Assembly (NCBI GenBank): GCA_016946835.1
Contig: JACVTC010000038.1
Coordinates: 1,305,001-1,369,000, forward strand
Direction of reading: 5' to 3'
Source of the DNA: Neocallimastix lanati (nom. inval.)
Taxonomy: Eukaryota; Neocallimastigomycota; Neocallimastigomycetes; Neocallimastigales; Neocallimastigaceae
DNA: 64,000 bases
The notes beneath the pieces are model-generated. The model was not told the DNA's origin, ran no database searches, and worked only from the letters and a program-made list of their open reading frames with translations. The position numbers and the translations under genes were made by a program. This document shows positions 14,473 to 27,224 of the stretch, piece by piece; positions within the stretch are counted from its first letter, which is position 1, and the number at the start of each line of letters is the position of its first letter.

Positions 14473-14847
14473 TATATATATATATATATGTATAGATTTG
14501 ATAACTATGTTTCAATAGATTGTGAAATGGTAGGTGTTGGTCCGGAAGGAAAAGAATCTGCATTAGCAAGAGTTAGTATTGTTAATTATTATGGAAATGT
14601 CATTTTAGATAAATTTGTTTTACCTAGAGAAAAAGTAGTAGATTATAGAACACATGTTAGTGGTATTACCAAAGAAATTTTAAAAGATGGTAATTTTTAT
14701 AATATAAAAAAAAAAAAATTTTTTTAATTTTTTTTTTTTCTTAAAATAATTAAATATTAATAATTATTAATATTTAACAATATTGTTTTATATTTATATA
14801 TATTCCTTTTTTTTTTTTTTTTTATTTTTTAATTTTTTATTTTTTAT

Positions 14848-14879
<32 letters not shown>

Positions 14880-15231
14880 TTATTTGTTTTGTGTTTTGTT
14901 TTATATTGTTTTTATTTTCTAATTTTATATATATATATATATATAATTTAATATATTTAGCTGAGCCATTCTTAGAGGTACAAAAAGAAGTTGCTGATAT
15001 ATTAAAAAATAAACTAGTTATTGGACATTCTTTAGAACATGATTTCAATGCTTTATTATTAGATCATCCCTCTAAATTAATTCGTGATACATCACATTAC
15101 AAACCATTTAGAAAAATTACAAATGGTAGTACCCCAAGTTTAAAAAAATTAACTAAAGCTATTTTAGGATTAGATGTACAGGCGGGAGAACACTCTTCTG
15201 TAAGAGGAAAAATCATATAAATATAATTATT

Positions 15232-15266
<35 letters not shown>

Positions 15267-15440
15267 ATTATATATTTTTATTAATAATTTTATTATAACT
15301 TATTAAAATATTAGGTTGAAGATGCTCAAGCGACAATGTTATTATACCGTAAAGTTAGAAATGAATGGGAGAATGAATTAAAAAGAATGGATAAGAACAA
15401 TGAAAAGCCTATTATAAATAAAAATTCTAATAATATTTAA
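13438..15440 (+). CDS. REX4: REXO4/Rex4-type RNA exonuclease
   Basis: DEDDh 3'-5' exonuclease of the Rex4/REXO4 family, nucleolar and linked in yeast to pre-rRNA (ITS1) processing. Six exons: 13438-13494, 13596-13768, 14023-14223, 14496-14689, 14961-15199, 15315-15440; 329 residues with consistent phases. Residues 1-144 are a lysine-rich, low-complexity tail, as usual in the family. The catalytic domain starts at [20 protein letters not shown] (Exo I, with the D and E metal ligands), continues with the substrate-loop region [12 protein letters not shown], Exo II in [13 protein letters not shown], and Exo III in [14 protein letters not shown] (the H and D of DEDDh). All four acidic residues and the histidine are present, so the enzyme should be active. 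The HSS/VEDAQA motif is split by the last intron. Introns carry T runs and one A run of more than 40. Confidence 0.93.
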
Positions 15441-15540
15441 TTTTTAAATTCATAAAATTATAGAAAAATATAATCATGATGATAATATGATAATAATTGA
15501 ATGATTTATATTGTATATTTAGTTAGTTAATTAGTTATGT

Positions 15541-15542
15541 AT

Positions 15543-15633
<91 letters not shown>

Positions 15634-15700
15634 TTTGTTTGTTTGTTTGTTTGTTTGTTTGTTTGTTTGTTTGTTTGTTTGTTTGTTTGTTTGTTTGTTT
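15541..15700. repeat. compound microsatellite (ATTT)n then (GTTT)n
   Basis: About 24 ATTT units pass directly into about 16 GTTT units, 100 bp downstream of the REXO4 stop codon. The sharp switch suggests an A-to-G variant unit that expanded by itself. Confidence 0.95.
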
Positions 15701-16439
15701 TATATATAATATTTAAAAATACAACAAAAAAAGATATCATTTCGATAGTATTAACATATATCTATTTTTTTTTTTTACTATTTTAATACTTAAATATTAT
15801 TTGTCTAAAGTCATTGAATAAAAATAAAATAAATAAATAATAATAATAATAATAATAATAGTAATATACCAGAAAAAAGAAGAAAAAAAAATTTTTTACT
15901 TTTTTTATTATACGTTGAATTATTGAGAAAATATTTAATTTATATTATTTTATGTCTATGTAATAATATACTATATTATTATTGCTTTTTTTTTTTTTTT
16001 TTTTTTATTTATAATAATTTATTTCTTCTTAAAAATTACAAAAAAAAAAATTTTTTTTAATCCTTGATTATATTTCTTTTTTTTTTTTTTATTTACAATT
16101 TTTTATCAAATTTATTTAGGAATTGTTTCCAACTTATAATAATTAATTTCAGTATTTATATTTAATACTCTTTCTCCACATTCTAATAATCTTTATGAAT
16201 ATACAAGTGTCGTTAGAATTCATGAAGTCCATAGAGATCCCATAAAGATTTGAACTGTATATATGATACTCTCTTTATTAATATTTCAATTGGTAGAGCA
16301 AAATAGGCTTTTTTTATAAACTTAGAGAATAACTTTATTTAATTTATAATAATAATAATAAAATTGAATGATTTAAATGAAAAAAATAAAATACATGAAA
16401 TAAATTATTATATATTATATAAATTATAAAAGTGCGTTA
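15701..16439. other. intergenic, no gene seen
   Basis: AT-rich with T runs. Around 16115-16320 is a slightly more complex stretch with a few G/C-containing words (for example CATAGAGATCCCATAAAG) that may be old transposon debris, but I cannot assign it. Confidence 0.5.
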
Positions 16440-16680
16440 GAAGCCATAGTCTCTAACTTTTCCCATTCCTCGATGATAACACACTACGTCCGTTATCGCG
16501 AGTAATAATTAGTATTATCAAACAAATCTGTATCAGATCTTTCACAGGGAGGTGAAAATCCATGCCTTATCATTTCGACGTCGACGCTCCAAGCAACGGT
16601 AGATTCAACGAAATACCATTTCATCATCAATCTAAAAAGATCGACAGATTAATGGTATTACGTTTGTTAGAAGTTTTATC
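16440..16680 (-). pseudogene. relic related to the 3' end of the neighbouring LINE ORF
   Basis: A GC-richer patch. Read on the minus strand, it has a short open segment containing SVDVEMIRHG. The same reading in the adjacent LINE fragment gives SVDVILIRHN, and the nucleotide match is a 20-odd-base near-identity around GACGTCGACGCTC (about 16562-16592 versus 17053-17080). This suggests a diverged copy of the same retroelement family's C-terminal region, without an intact frame. Confidence 0.5.
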
Positions 16681-17973
16681 CCTAAACCCACGAAAACTTT
16701 CTTTCTTTTTTTTTTTTTTTTAGACAGGGAAGAGAATACACTTCCAAAACTTTATTAATTTTATTTTAAAAAAATACATGTAGGTGAAAAGTACATTTGA
16801 AATTAAAAATAAAAAAAAAAAATTTAAAAAATAAAAAATAAAAAGCTCGAAAATACTATGTATTTCGGCAAGTTGTACTATGCGGGAATTTTTCCCTTCC
16901 TAACAAATAAAAAAGAAATAAAACCTAGAAGTAACATCTTTAAAATAGATAGTGTGGTGTCCACTAAACTCTCCCCGGATTCATCATTTATTGAACTACT
17001 AAGGCAAGATTCATCCTTCGTAGAAATAGATGACGATCCTGTATTATCATTATGCCTTATCAGTATGACGTCGACGCTCTTGGAAAAGTTTGGTATTTTG
17101 CAATACCTATCAAATAATAGCTCAAACGAACTACTAATGATAGGTATTGCACTTGTTAAGAATTCCGCCAAGCCCACAATTTTTAGAACAGGTGACTCAG
17201 ATGAACCTTTGAAAAGTAGTTCATTTAATTGTCTCTGTTCCCCACTATCGAAATGTAGCTCATTTAAAACTAAAGTCCCACCAAGAAGGAACAAGTATAT
17301 ATAATGATTGATATAATCTTCAAAATTAGAAATAGAGTCATAGGAAGAAAGAGGATTAAACACTCCAATCTTCCTAAGGAATAAAACATAGAGATCATCG
17401 ATGAAATTTAAAGAATTCCATCTAAAAGATGCAAGAGCATCGCATTTAAAAATCCAATGTTCAAAAGATTGTTTATCTTCGCCACAACAGGGGCAATACT
17501 TGGGAAAATCTTCTGAAACTCTACCCATTCTAATAGCAATAGTAGTATTGTATTTATAACCACAGCGTAAACGAATAATCCACGAAAACCCTAAGTTGAA
17601 TTGGGGATATTTTAAACTAAGCATAATTATAGCTTTATTGTTTGAGAACTTATTACAATCGTAATTTTGACCTTTAATACAACTGATTTCCAGTAACGTT
17701 CTAAAATATAGTCATATTTTTCACATTTATATTTTTTGATTTTTTTATACAGTGTTCTAGATTCTTTAGTCCAGGAATAATGATGCATTTTGGGAATAGA
17801 TTTAATAAGATCCTTTATAATACAGTTTGATTTACTCCATTTTGCAAATGATTTAATCTGTAAGGCTGCGCAGACACCAGCAATAGGAGGAATGCTTAGA
17901 TCTCGAGATAAAGCATAAGTACTCATAGTAGAATTATGTCTAATATAGTCCTAAACCCACGAAAACTTTCTTT
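16681..17973 (-). mobile_element. 5'-truncated non-LTR retrotransposon (LINE) copy with target-site duplications
   Basis: The element lies between two identical 24-bp direct repeats starting CCTAAACCCACGAAAAC (16681-16704 and 17950-17973). Its 3' end, on the minus strand, finishes in a poly-A tail (T run, about 16705-16722) against one repeat, and its 5' end is cut off inside the coding region. This is the classic product of target-primed reverse transcription. Only the region after the reverse transcriptase survives: an IPPI-GVCAALQ segment, IIKDLIKSIPKMHHYSWTKE, then a CPCCGEDKQSFEHWIFKC zinc-knuckle typical of LINE C-termini. One frameshift near 17660 separates the two halves. The 5' repeat is also preceded by A's, so the insertion may have used a pre-existing A-rich site. 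Confidence 0.82.
16878..17949 (-). pseudogene. LINE ORF remnant (C-terminal zinc knuckle region)
   Basis: Two overlapping frames, about 17627-17949 and 16878-17680, together represent the C-terminal third of a non-LTR retrotransposon polyprotein. The first holds the helical thumb/linker part; the second holds CPCC-x12-H-x4-C, a variant of the zf-RVT knuckle seen after many reverse transcriptases. The frameshift near 17660 and the missing N-terminal endonuclease and reverse transcriptase make it dead on arrival. The base composition is clearly less AT-rich than its surroundings, as expected for a recent insertion. Confidence 0.78.
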
Positions 17974-17989
17974 TTTTTTTTTTTTTTTA

Positions 17990-18929
17990 AACTCATATAC
18001 TTTATATTAACTAATTTCTAATCCTCATAATTAAAATAAAGTAAATTAATTATTAAATAAAGTTAATAAAAATTTATAAATACTATTAAACTAAACAATA
18101 ACTTCCATTAAAGAATAAAAATGCGTAAAAAATTACATTTATTTCAAAACTTTTCTTCTTAAACTTACACTATTTAAAGACTCTTTATATACAATTACCT
18201 CTAATATTCTTTAAAAAAAAATTAATACATTATTTTAATTTTCATAACTTATGATTGATAAATATGAAATAAATAAAAACTATAATAACTATTCCATTGT
18301 TAGAAACTCCATTCAAACAATAAAACTTATTTTCTTTATTATGAAACTTAAAATTTTAATTTAAAATTAAAGAATAATTTCAAAAAGTATTAAATATAAA
18401 TCAATATTTATAAATTTATATTTATTCATTTTTAATTATTCTGAATATAATTATCCAAAAGTATAATTCTTACGAAATTATTGTTATAAATATTTATTGT
18501 AATATTAAAAATATACAAACAATATTTATTTTAAACTTCAATTTAAATCATTATATTAATCTGAATTTAGCCTACTATATTCATTGACATTCATAAAAAT
18601 TCCATTTTCATTTATTATACTTTTTTTCAACTCCTGTAAATACTTCACTTTATAAAGCAAAATAGTATTGTAAAAATATTCACATTACACCACTCTCATT
18701 GTTATTGATACAAAATTCCTTATTTTATTATAAAATATAAATAATTGACTTTATATATGTAGCAATTAATGCTACAAAAATATTTATATTGTGATCTTTG
18801 TAAACTTTATTTTTATTCCCTTACACACCAAAATTTCAAACAAAACCTCTATTTTTTTATTTTTTTATAAAGGGTTTTCTTTATTAATATTTGATTATCC
18901 AAAATTAATTGGTTAATTCATTGTTTAAC
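17990..18929. other. intergenic, no gene seen
   Basis: AT-rich sequence with scattered C's, downstream of the eL24 gene and beside the LINE insertion. No coherent exon, tRNA or repeat array was found. Confidence 0.6.
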
Positions 18930-20045
18930 TTAACGAGAAGTTGGGAGGATCTTTTGGGCAGCACCACGAGCTTGTTGCTTACTAATCTTTTGTTTTGGAC
19001 CACCACGAGCGACGTTCTATTTTTTCATTTACATATATATTTTTATTTTTATTATTACATTATTTATACATTTATATTAATTTTTAATAATTCTTACCTT
19101 GGCCTTTTCAGCCTTCTTGGCAGCTTGAGCTTCTCTCTTCTTTTCCTTGTTTTGTCTGATAGCTTGTTGACGTTGAGCAGCTCTGACTTCTGGCTTTTGC
19201 ATACGCTTAGCCTTAATAACTTCCCAGGAGGCACCAACAACACCACGTTGGTGTTTAACAGTACGACGAGTTCTCTTCTTAGCAACTTCTTCACTAATAC
19301 CCTTCTTGTGAAGACGACGGAAAACAACAGTCCAGTCGAGCTTAGATGGCTTTAAGTGTTGAAGGAAGTAAGATTCACACTTACCGTTGATAAAACGGAA
19401 GGTCTTACTGTCTGATCTGACAAAAATCTTACCACGACCTGGGTAGATCTAATTATTAAATAATAATAATATTATTTTTAAAAAACAAATTCTAAAGATA
19501 CATTTATTACATTTCATATTTAATATTAATATTTACCTTGAAGCCTATTTAACATTATATTTTTATTTTTTTTAAAAAATTATATATTATAAAACATTAT
19601 AAAATATTATAAATAATTAGTCTATTGTATCTAAAAAAAATTAATATTTATGCAAAGTTTTTTTTTCATTTTTATGATACGTGCCACTGAAGTTACATAA
19701 TTCGATCCTATTTAATTATAATAAAATCAAAATTATTGTTAAAACTTTATATTCATTTTAAATATTTTTTCTTATAAAACTTAAATATAAATAATAATTT
19801 TTAGTAACATAAGTCATGCTAAATATAAATATATTAACATTTTATTATACATTTATTTTCCATTTACCCATCCATCATTATTTCTTTAATAATTTATCAT
19901 CTACACATTTTCACACAAATTAATTTAGCATAACATTATCCATTTTTCACACAAAATAAAAAGAAAAAAAAGAATAAAAAAAAATGAAAATAAAAAGCAT
20001 TCACTAATAACACCCATTTCATTCATCACTAAAAACTTACTTCAT
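18930..20045 (-). CDS. RPL24: 60S ribosomal protein eL24
   Basis: Component of the large ribosomal subunit. Five coding exons on the minus strand: 20041-20045 (ATGAA), 19685-19707, 19537-19544 (8 nt), 19098-19448, 18930-19016; 157 residues, the usual eukaryotic length. The protein begins [19 protein letters not shown] and continues with [41 protein letters not shown] and [16 protein letters not shown], the eL24 signature, ending in a basic Lys/Ala/Gln-rich tail. The zinc-binding cysteine arrangement of archaeal L24e is not retained, as in other eukaryotes. The intron after exon 2 has no GT in the frame that preserves FSGFK; it would start GCACGT, that is, a GC-AG intron. Codons are rich in C/G third positions (GCC, AAG, ATC), unlike neighbouring genes, as expected for high expression. 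Confidence 0.95.
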
Positions 20046-21059
20046 GGTGAATAAATATTTAGACTGTTATTGCAAAAAAGAAGGAATAAAAAGTATTCCT
20101 GTAAATTCATTATTCTTAATTCAGGTTATTTGTTGTCATATATATGATTGGTCTAAATTAATTTGTAAAGGATTTTCAACTTATAAAAATACTTCTAAAT
20201 ATATTGTGTTTAGAATTTCATAATATATTAATTCAAAAAATTGTACATTAATGTAATAGAAATTTTTTATTAAAAATAATATTATCTACTTATTTGAAAA
20301 ATAAATATCAAATATCAAATATACTAAAACTATATATTTATTATTATAAAAAATAAATAATTTAATTTTTAAAAGACGAGCAGTCCAAATCTGTATAATA
20401 TTTTATTAAAAAATTATATAGTCCTATTAAAATATAGACTTTTATCTATATCAAATTATGCTTATATAAAATTATATAATAGATGTGTATATATAATTTT
20501 TCATTTTATTTCTTCAATAATTAAAAATATACTAAATTATATTTTTATGAAATTATATAATATATATATAATTTTTAATTTTATTTTTTGAATAATTAAA
20601 ATTATCTATATTAAATTATATACATATAAAATTATGTAGTAGATATATATATAATTTTTCATTTTATTTTAGTATTTAATTTTATTAATAAAGAAAATAT
20701 TCCTTGTTATTTGATTTTTATTAATCATTCGGTTAATAAGTTTTATTTTATATCAAAAAAAAATTATTACCGAAATAATTAATTTATATATATATTTTTA
20801 AGGATTAATATTATTAATTTAAAATTTTATACATATCTGTAACTTTAACTTTATTTTTTTTTTCCATTTTACTTTTATGTATAATTATCGAAATAAGTAT
20901 AAATTATATTTTTATTATTTTTTATATATTATTTTTAATAATATATATTAATACTAATTAAATAGAAAAATAATAAATTTTTAAGGAAATATAAAAATTT
21001 TTATTTTTATTTTTAATTTATTTTAAATTACATGTTGATAAAAAAAAGAGAAAGTTAAA
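20046..21059. other. divergent intergenic region between eL24 and the C2orf81-like gene
   Basis: About 1 kb separates the two start codons. It contains several similar AT stretches of the form AAATTATATA-ATATA-TTTTTCATTTTATTT (about 20448-20510, 20560-20590 and 20625-20670), suggesting a diverged local duplication. No defined TATA or initiator element can be singled out in this composition. Confidence 0.5.
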
Positions 21060-21737
21060 ATGAATAAACTTAAAGGAGCATTAAAAGCAAAAATTGCTTT
21101 CAATAATATTCAAGCTGTTAATAATAATATAAATAATAACAATAATGATGGAGGTCAAGTTAATTCCAATGAAAAGGAAGGAGAACAAGAAAATGAGAAT
21201 ATCATTGAATGTATGAATGTATTAAATAAACAAGAAGAAGCCGAGCAATTTGTATTTTCATTATTAGAAGAAATAATTTGGAATGCTGAAACTTTATTAT
21301 TTGAAAAATATATTGAAAAGCAAACCATTCCTTTTACATTAAATTTCCTCGAAAATAAAATAATGGAAATTATTGATGTATGTTAACAAAAAAAAAAAAA
21401 TGGAATAATAAATATAGCAAATTAAAATAAAAAATAACAATATGTTTATGATTAAATAATAAATAGCAAAAAAAAAAAAAAAAAAAAAAAAGCCTTATAA
21501 TATTATTATAATAATTATTATATATATTTTAAGATATTGATATTGAAATATTAAATATTCAATTTTTATTCAAATTTATTACAACTAAAATAATTTATAT
21601 AAATAATATTTATGATAATAACAATAAAATAATATTTTTTCAAAGTGGAATTTTTTTAAATATGATAATGGAATAATAAATAAAGATGAATGGTTACCTG
21701 ACATTGGTTAGAATGAAATATATATATATTTTTTTTA

Positions 21738-21778
<41 letters not shown>

Positions 21779-21948
21779 TATTAATTATATATATATATAT
21801 ATAATAAATATAGAATTAGAACCAATAATTAATGATTCATGGGCTCGAGGAGCTATTCCTGTAAAACATATTCCAAAAAAAAGCATAATCGAAAATAGCA
21901 GTCAAGCTACGTTAGTACATTATAAATTTATAAATTTAATTATTCAGG

Positions 21949-21998
<50 letters not shown>

Positions 21999-23834
21999 AA
22001 GATAAAAAAGCATCCAAAATTAATAATATTTTAAAATTATAATATTATTAATTTATATTCAAAAAAAAAAAATGAATAATAGCTTAAAATTGCAAGAATC
22101 TTCATTTTCAGTCAACGAAACTGTTTGCATTATATATAAATTTCTTTCTTTTCTTTTCTTTTTTAATTCCTAATTATTTATATTTATATTTATATATATA
22201 TTATTTTTTTTTTAAATAATAACATTATCAAGAAAAAGAATCCATCGAAGAAAACTATATTAAGTAAAACAAAAACTAAAAAACTCAAGAAAGATATAAA
22301 TAATAATTCTGTACAAAGGAGCAATAAAACCATATTAACTAAAAAAGAAAATGTTACAAGAGTTTCTGAGGTAAAACAAGATAAGAAAAACAAAAATATT
22401 ATCAACTCATCAATTCAAAATAAAAAAATTGATAAGGCTCTTAATGTTAAAGAAAAACAATTAGCATATATAAGTAAATTGAAAAATAAACCAAAAATTA
22501 GTGATTTAATAAATGTTAGTATGAACTTTATATAAATTTATAAAATATATATATATAATACTAAAATATGTACCTTAATATATCCATAATATATATATAT
22601 TAATTAAGAATAAACAATCAACAATTCAAATACAAATGAACAAAGATGGTTGGAAGATAGATAATATATATAATTATACTGGTAATCTAATATCTACTAT
22701 TAAAACTTCTCCTGATAAACAAATGGAACAAAAGTAAATTATCCATTATTTATATATATTACAAATATTAGTATTATTCCATTATTTTCAATTATTTATT
22801 TATCTTACTAATGCTATTGTTATTCTATTATTTTATATTATTAATTATTATTTAATAATTTAATAAAAAAATTTAAATAATGTGAAATACAAAAACTTAT
22901 ATGTATTATAGGGTAAAAGCACATATCATTGAACCGATAAAGTCAAAGTCAAAACAAAAACTAGATGATAAAAAACAATTACAATACATTTATGATAAAA
23001 ATAATGATGATAAAGAAACTATTAATTTATCAGCATTGCATAACCATAACAATGATTTGAATAATGACATAGAAAAATTGCAAAATGATATTAATAATCT
23101 TAACAACTTTATAAAGCAAAAGCAATCCATATCATCAGAAGTAAAAAGAACATTACATAATAAAAGTGTTACAAATTCTCGAAGATCATTACATTCACCA
23201 AAAATTAAAAAGAATGTTAAAAATAATAAACTTGATCCATTATTAAATTATAATAAGAAAGATATTAATTATAATTATGAAAAATATATCGAAGATAACT
23301 CATTAGAAATACCTTCTTTAGTATATATCATAATTTACTCATCAATTAATGGATAGATAAAATATAATTATTAAATATATATTTTTATCACTATTAAATA
23401 TTGAATATAAAACATTTTTATATTTTATTTTATTTTATTTTATTTTTTTATAATAAAGATGAATTCAATTAATATAGCACCAGGTGTTAAATTATACGAA
23501 GGAAATACATATAAATCTGGACCATCGTTATATGTAAGATTAACCGAAAAATACATAAAATTTTTAAAAAATATAAATTATTCTTTAAATTATAAATTAT
23601 TCATAAACTAATAATGTATATAATTTCTTCCATATATATGTATATATATCATGTCATTAATAATAATACAATTACAATATATAGCCAAATAATCTAGAAG
23701 AAAATGGCGATCCAGAAGTATTACTTCTAAAGAAAGGAAACCAAAATAATATAAGTAACAAAGAAACTCTGATAAACAATGAATTATTAAAAGAAATTAT
23801 ATTAAAAACTAATCCCTCTTTAAGATCTAATTAA
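21060..23834 (+). CDS. C2orf81-like protein (flagellum-lineage family)
   Basis: Homologue of the animal C2orf81 family, which has no proven biochemical function and a distribution fitting ciliated organisms. Nine exons: 21060-21377, 21646-21706, 21814-21910, 22083-22122, 22233-22514, 22609-22733, 22912-23320, 23459-23533, 23685-23834; 518 residues with consistent phases. Residues about 55-105 carry the conserved helical block (EQFVFSLLEEIIWNAE, then QTIPFTLNFLENKIMEI), then WNFFKYDNG, and the short motif INDSWARGAIPVKH, which corresponds to DSWAQGSVPV in the animal protein. Later exons are Lys/Asn-rich and poorly conserved, except a C-terminal IAPGVKLYEG. The start ATG lies after an A-rich leader and opens the first conserved exon. 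Assignment rests on remembered motifs and is good for the N-terminal third, weak beyond it. Confidence 0.72.
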
Positions 23835-25442
23835 TGAATAATAAACCAAAAATTCTATAAATAAATGATACAATCAAATAGAATTTTCATAGCAATATAT
23901 ATATTTTTTTTTATTTTTTTTTTACATATAATGAATAATTCAAGTAATCATGGGAATAACACAAGAAATCATGGAAATAAAATGATATTTAATAAATTAA
24001 TTTATTAATTAAGTTTACTTTATCATCAATTATGTTTTATGATTTAGTTTTATTCTTGTTTTTCAATCATATATATTATTTATTTAAAATAGAAACATTG
24101 TTTTTAGTCACAAAATATGATAAAATAATAAAATAATTTATATAAATATTTTATTTATTATTGATAAATCTTGTACGATTAAATATTGTATAATATATTA
24201 TAATAATAACAAATGTATAATTCCTAATTTATTATTTTACATATTTTATATTATATATATTCAATAATTTATGTACAGGTTTTTTTTGTTTTTTGTTTTT
24301 TGTTTTTTGTTTTTTTTATCTTTATTATTATTCAAATTTTATTCAATTTCTTTAAAAAAAGTTAAATTTACAACTATAAAACAAATTTTGTATATTAATA
24401 TATTACATATAAAAATTAAAATTTAAAAATAAAAAATAAAAATAAAAAAAAAGTCATCTGTATTTTATATATATATATATCAAAGTTTCATTAAATTTAA
24501 TTTCACTAGAAATTTATGGACATAAATAGTTTTCATGAAATTACATAAATATATTGTTTTATTGTTTTACTTTACTATCATTACTTAAGTAATTCAAACT
24601 TTAATAATCATTAGAATTATTAATATTACATTTAATTCAACCATAACCATTTATTCAAATTAATAAATTGAATTTTTCCATATATATGGTTCATATTAAC
24701 CTTGAATAAGAGAAAATAATTATAAATCTGTTTCTATAAACATTTAAAAACCTACTACAAATGAATCCATAATCATATATAATAAAACTACTTAATAATT
24801 ATTTTTTTTTTTATTATGAAAAATAATTTATTGATTTCTATTTTTTATGCTTTTTTTTTGACTTTCCAATATTCGGATATTTAATTTAACATTATTATTT
24901 ATTACATTTACTATTGACAATAATAGTAATGATATATTAGTATAATGAATTTATACACTAAATAATATTATTGAATAAAAAATATTTAATGAAAGATTGT
25001 ATTTATATTTATCATTTAACTTTATATCAAGTATTATATATATATAATATATATAAATCTTTTACTATATTAAGTTTAGCGTTCTATTTATTTATTGACT
25101 TATAACATTGTTATTTTTTATTATTATTTCATTGACTTTTACTTAAAAGAATCTTTCAAATTTAATAATTACAACGCTATTTAGAAATGTTGAAAAAATG
25201 AAGACTGGTGAAGAGAAACTTTTATCAGAGACGGATATTTTTATTTTTTTTTTAATGTTTTTATAAATAAATAACTTTTTAAATAAAAATTAAATTTTAT
25301 ATATAATTAAAAAAAATAAAAAAAAATAAAAAATTTATAATCAAAAACTTTCAAAATATTATAATATATTTTATCATTTTAAAAAATTAAAAACCTAAAT
25401 TATGAATTAATCTTGTCGCAATCAGTATTGACTTAAGTATTT

Positions 25443-25473
<31 letters not shown>

Positions 25474-26607
25474 TGTTAACTCTTACATTATTAGTATTTG
25501 TTCTTTTTTTTTTTTTAATTTTTAAATTATAAATTATTAATGAAGACTTATTAAATATTGAAGTTATAATTTATCTAATAGTTTTCTCTTCTTTTAAATA
25601 TAATGAACAATAATTAATTATATAAAATTAATAAAAAAAAATAGGTTACTCTTATTTTTTTTTTTTTTTTTTAATAAATAATATTCATATTGAATCAAAT
25701 AAATTTTATATAATATTTATTATAATGAAATAACGTTTAAAATTTTATATGATTTAATGACATTAAATAAAATAAATAAAAGATTGCATAAACACAAACT
25801 ATATGGAATACTCCAATAATAAATTATTTTTATAGGAAGTAATATAATTGTTTTCTTAAAGCCAGTGTATAATAATAAAAATCTGATTTATGAAATACAT
25901 TTAAACATTATAAAATAATATATATTTATATATTTTATTAATTAGATAACAAATAAATTATAGAAAAAAATATAGTCTAAAAAAATAATAATCTAAAAAA
26001 ATAATAATAATAAAGATAAATATTAAAATTTATGGATTTCAATATATTAAAATTATAGTTTTAAAACTTAATTTTTATTATTTCAAATAATAAAAATTTA
26101 AAAAAAAAAAAAAAAATTGTGTAACCTGTATCATTCTAATATTAATTTTTATAAAGTAAAACTTTATTTTATAGTAAATTTTTTTTTTTTGTTCTTGAGA
26201 GTCATCATTATATTTTTGAAGTATTTAAAATATAATATAGTATTTCATAATTATTAATCTACTATATAGTATAAAAATTATTAATTCTTAATTTTACATT
26301 TATTTTAAGTACCTATTATAATTCAATTCTTTTTATATATTAGTGATTTATAAAAAATAAATATTATTATAATTACTATTATCTTAATTATTATAAATAT
26401 TATTATAATTATTATTATCATTATTAGTATTAGAATTAGTACTAGTATTATTAATATTTTTAGTATTATTAGTATTACTATTATTATTATTATTTCATAA
26501 CATTTATTATATGTAATTTATTTTAAAATTATAATTTAATAAAAAAATAATAAGACATTCAATAAATTTTAAATTTGTACAAATACTTATTTATTTTATC
26601 TTTTTAT

Positions 26608-26905
26608 TATACTTATTTTATTTTATTTTATTTTATTTTATTTTATTTTATTTTATTTTATTTTATTTTATTTTATTTTATTTTATTTTATTTTATTTTA
26701 TTTTATTTTATTTTATTTTATTTTATTTTATTTTATTTTATTTTATTTTATTTTATTTTATTTTATTTTATTTTATATTTTTTTATTTTTATTTTATTGT
26801 ATTATATTTTATTTTATTTTATTTTATTTTATTTTATTTTATATTTTTTTATTTTTATTTTATTGTATTATATTTTATTTTATTTTATTTTATTTTATTA
26901 CTATC
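26608..26905. repeat. (TTTTA)n pentamer array with a duplicated interruption
   Basis: A pure TTTTA array to about 26776, then two copies of a unit containing ATATTTTTTTATTTTTATTTTATTG (from about 26775 and from about 26840), each followed by more TTTTA. The same pentamer forms the arrays inside the MULE at 57.4-59.1 kb. Confidence 0.92.
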
Positions 26906-26955
26906 ATATTATATTTATATACCTGTATTCACCCAATTATCTCCCTTAGAATTAC

Positions 26956-26994
26956 AAAAAAGTTAATAAAATATTTATTTTTATTAACTTTTTT
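26956..26994. repeat. 16-bp perfect inverted repeat
   Basis: AAAAAAGTTAATAAAA (26956-26971) pairs with its exact reverse complement at 26979-26994 across a 7-nt loop. It lies about 280 bp upstream of the ArfGAP start codon, so it falls in the promoter/5'-leader region; any role is unknown. Confidence 0.75.
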
Positions 26995-27183
26995 GAATAA
27001 AATATATATTTTAATATCAGAAATGTTTTATTAATTAAATTTTAAAATATTAAACTTTAAATAATAATGTTGTTTTATAAACACTATAATATTCAATGTA
27101 TTCCATAATTACTCATTAATTTTATAAATAATGTTGTCATATTAAAACATTCACGAATTAAATATATTATTTTTTTTTTTTTT

Positions 27184-27224
<41 letters not shown>

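Noticed and set aside
16288-16308. Words resembling a tRNA D-arm (ATTGGTAGAGCA)
   Set aside because: No acceptor stem, anticodon arm or T-arm in the right order around it.
16858-17304. 148-codon open frame on the plus strand
   Set aside because: Antisense shadow of the LINE fragment, whose minus-strand reading has the recognisable zinc knuckle.
19094-19327. Minus-strand open frame over the eL24 exon
   Set aside because: A different frame from the conserved eL24 reading; a shadow produced by its C-rich codons.
25190-25260. Short open stretch MKTGEEKLLSETDIF
   Set aside because: Too short, no splice partner, and no similarity recognised.
26575-26949. Open frame of FILFYFILFY repeats
   Set aside because: Translation of the TTTTA array; low complexity only. 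The same applies to 58569-59075 and 51905-52156.
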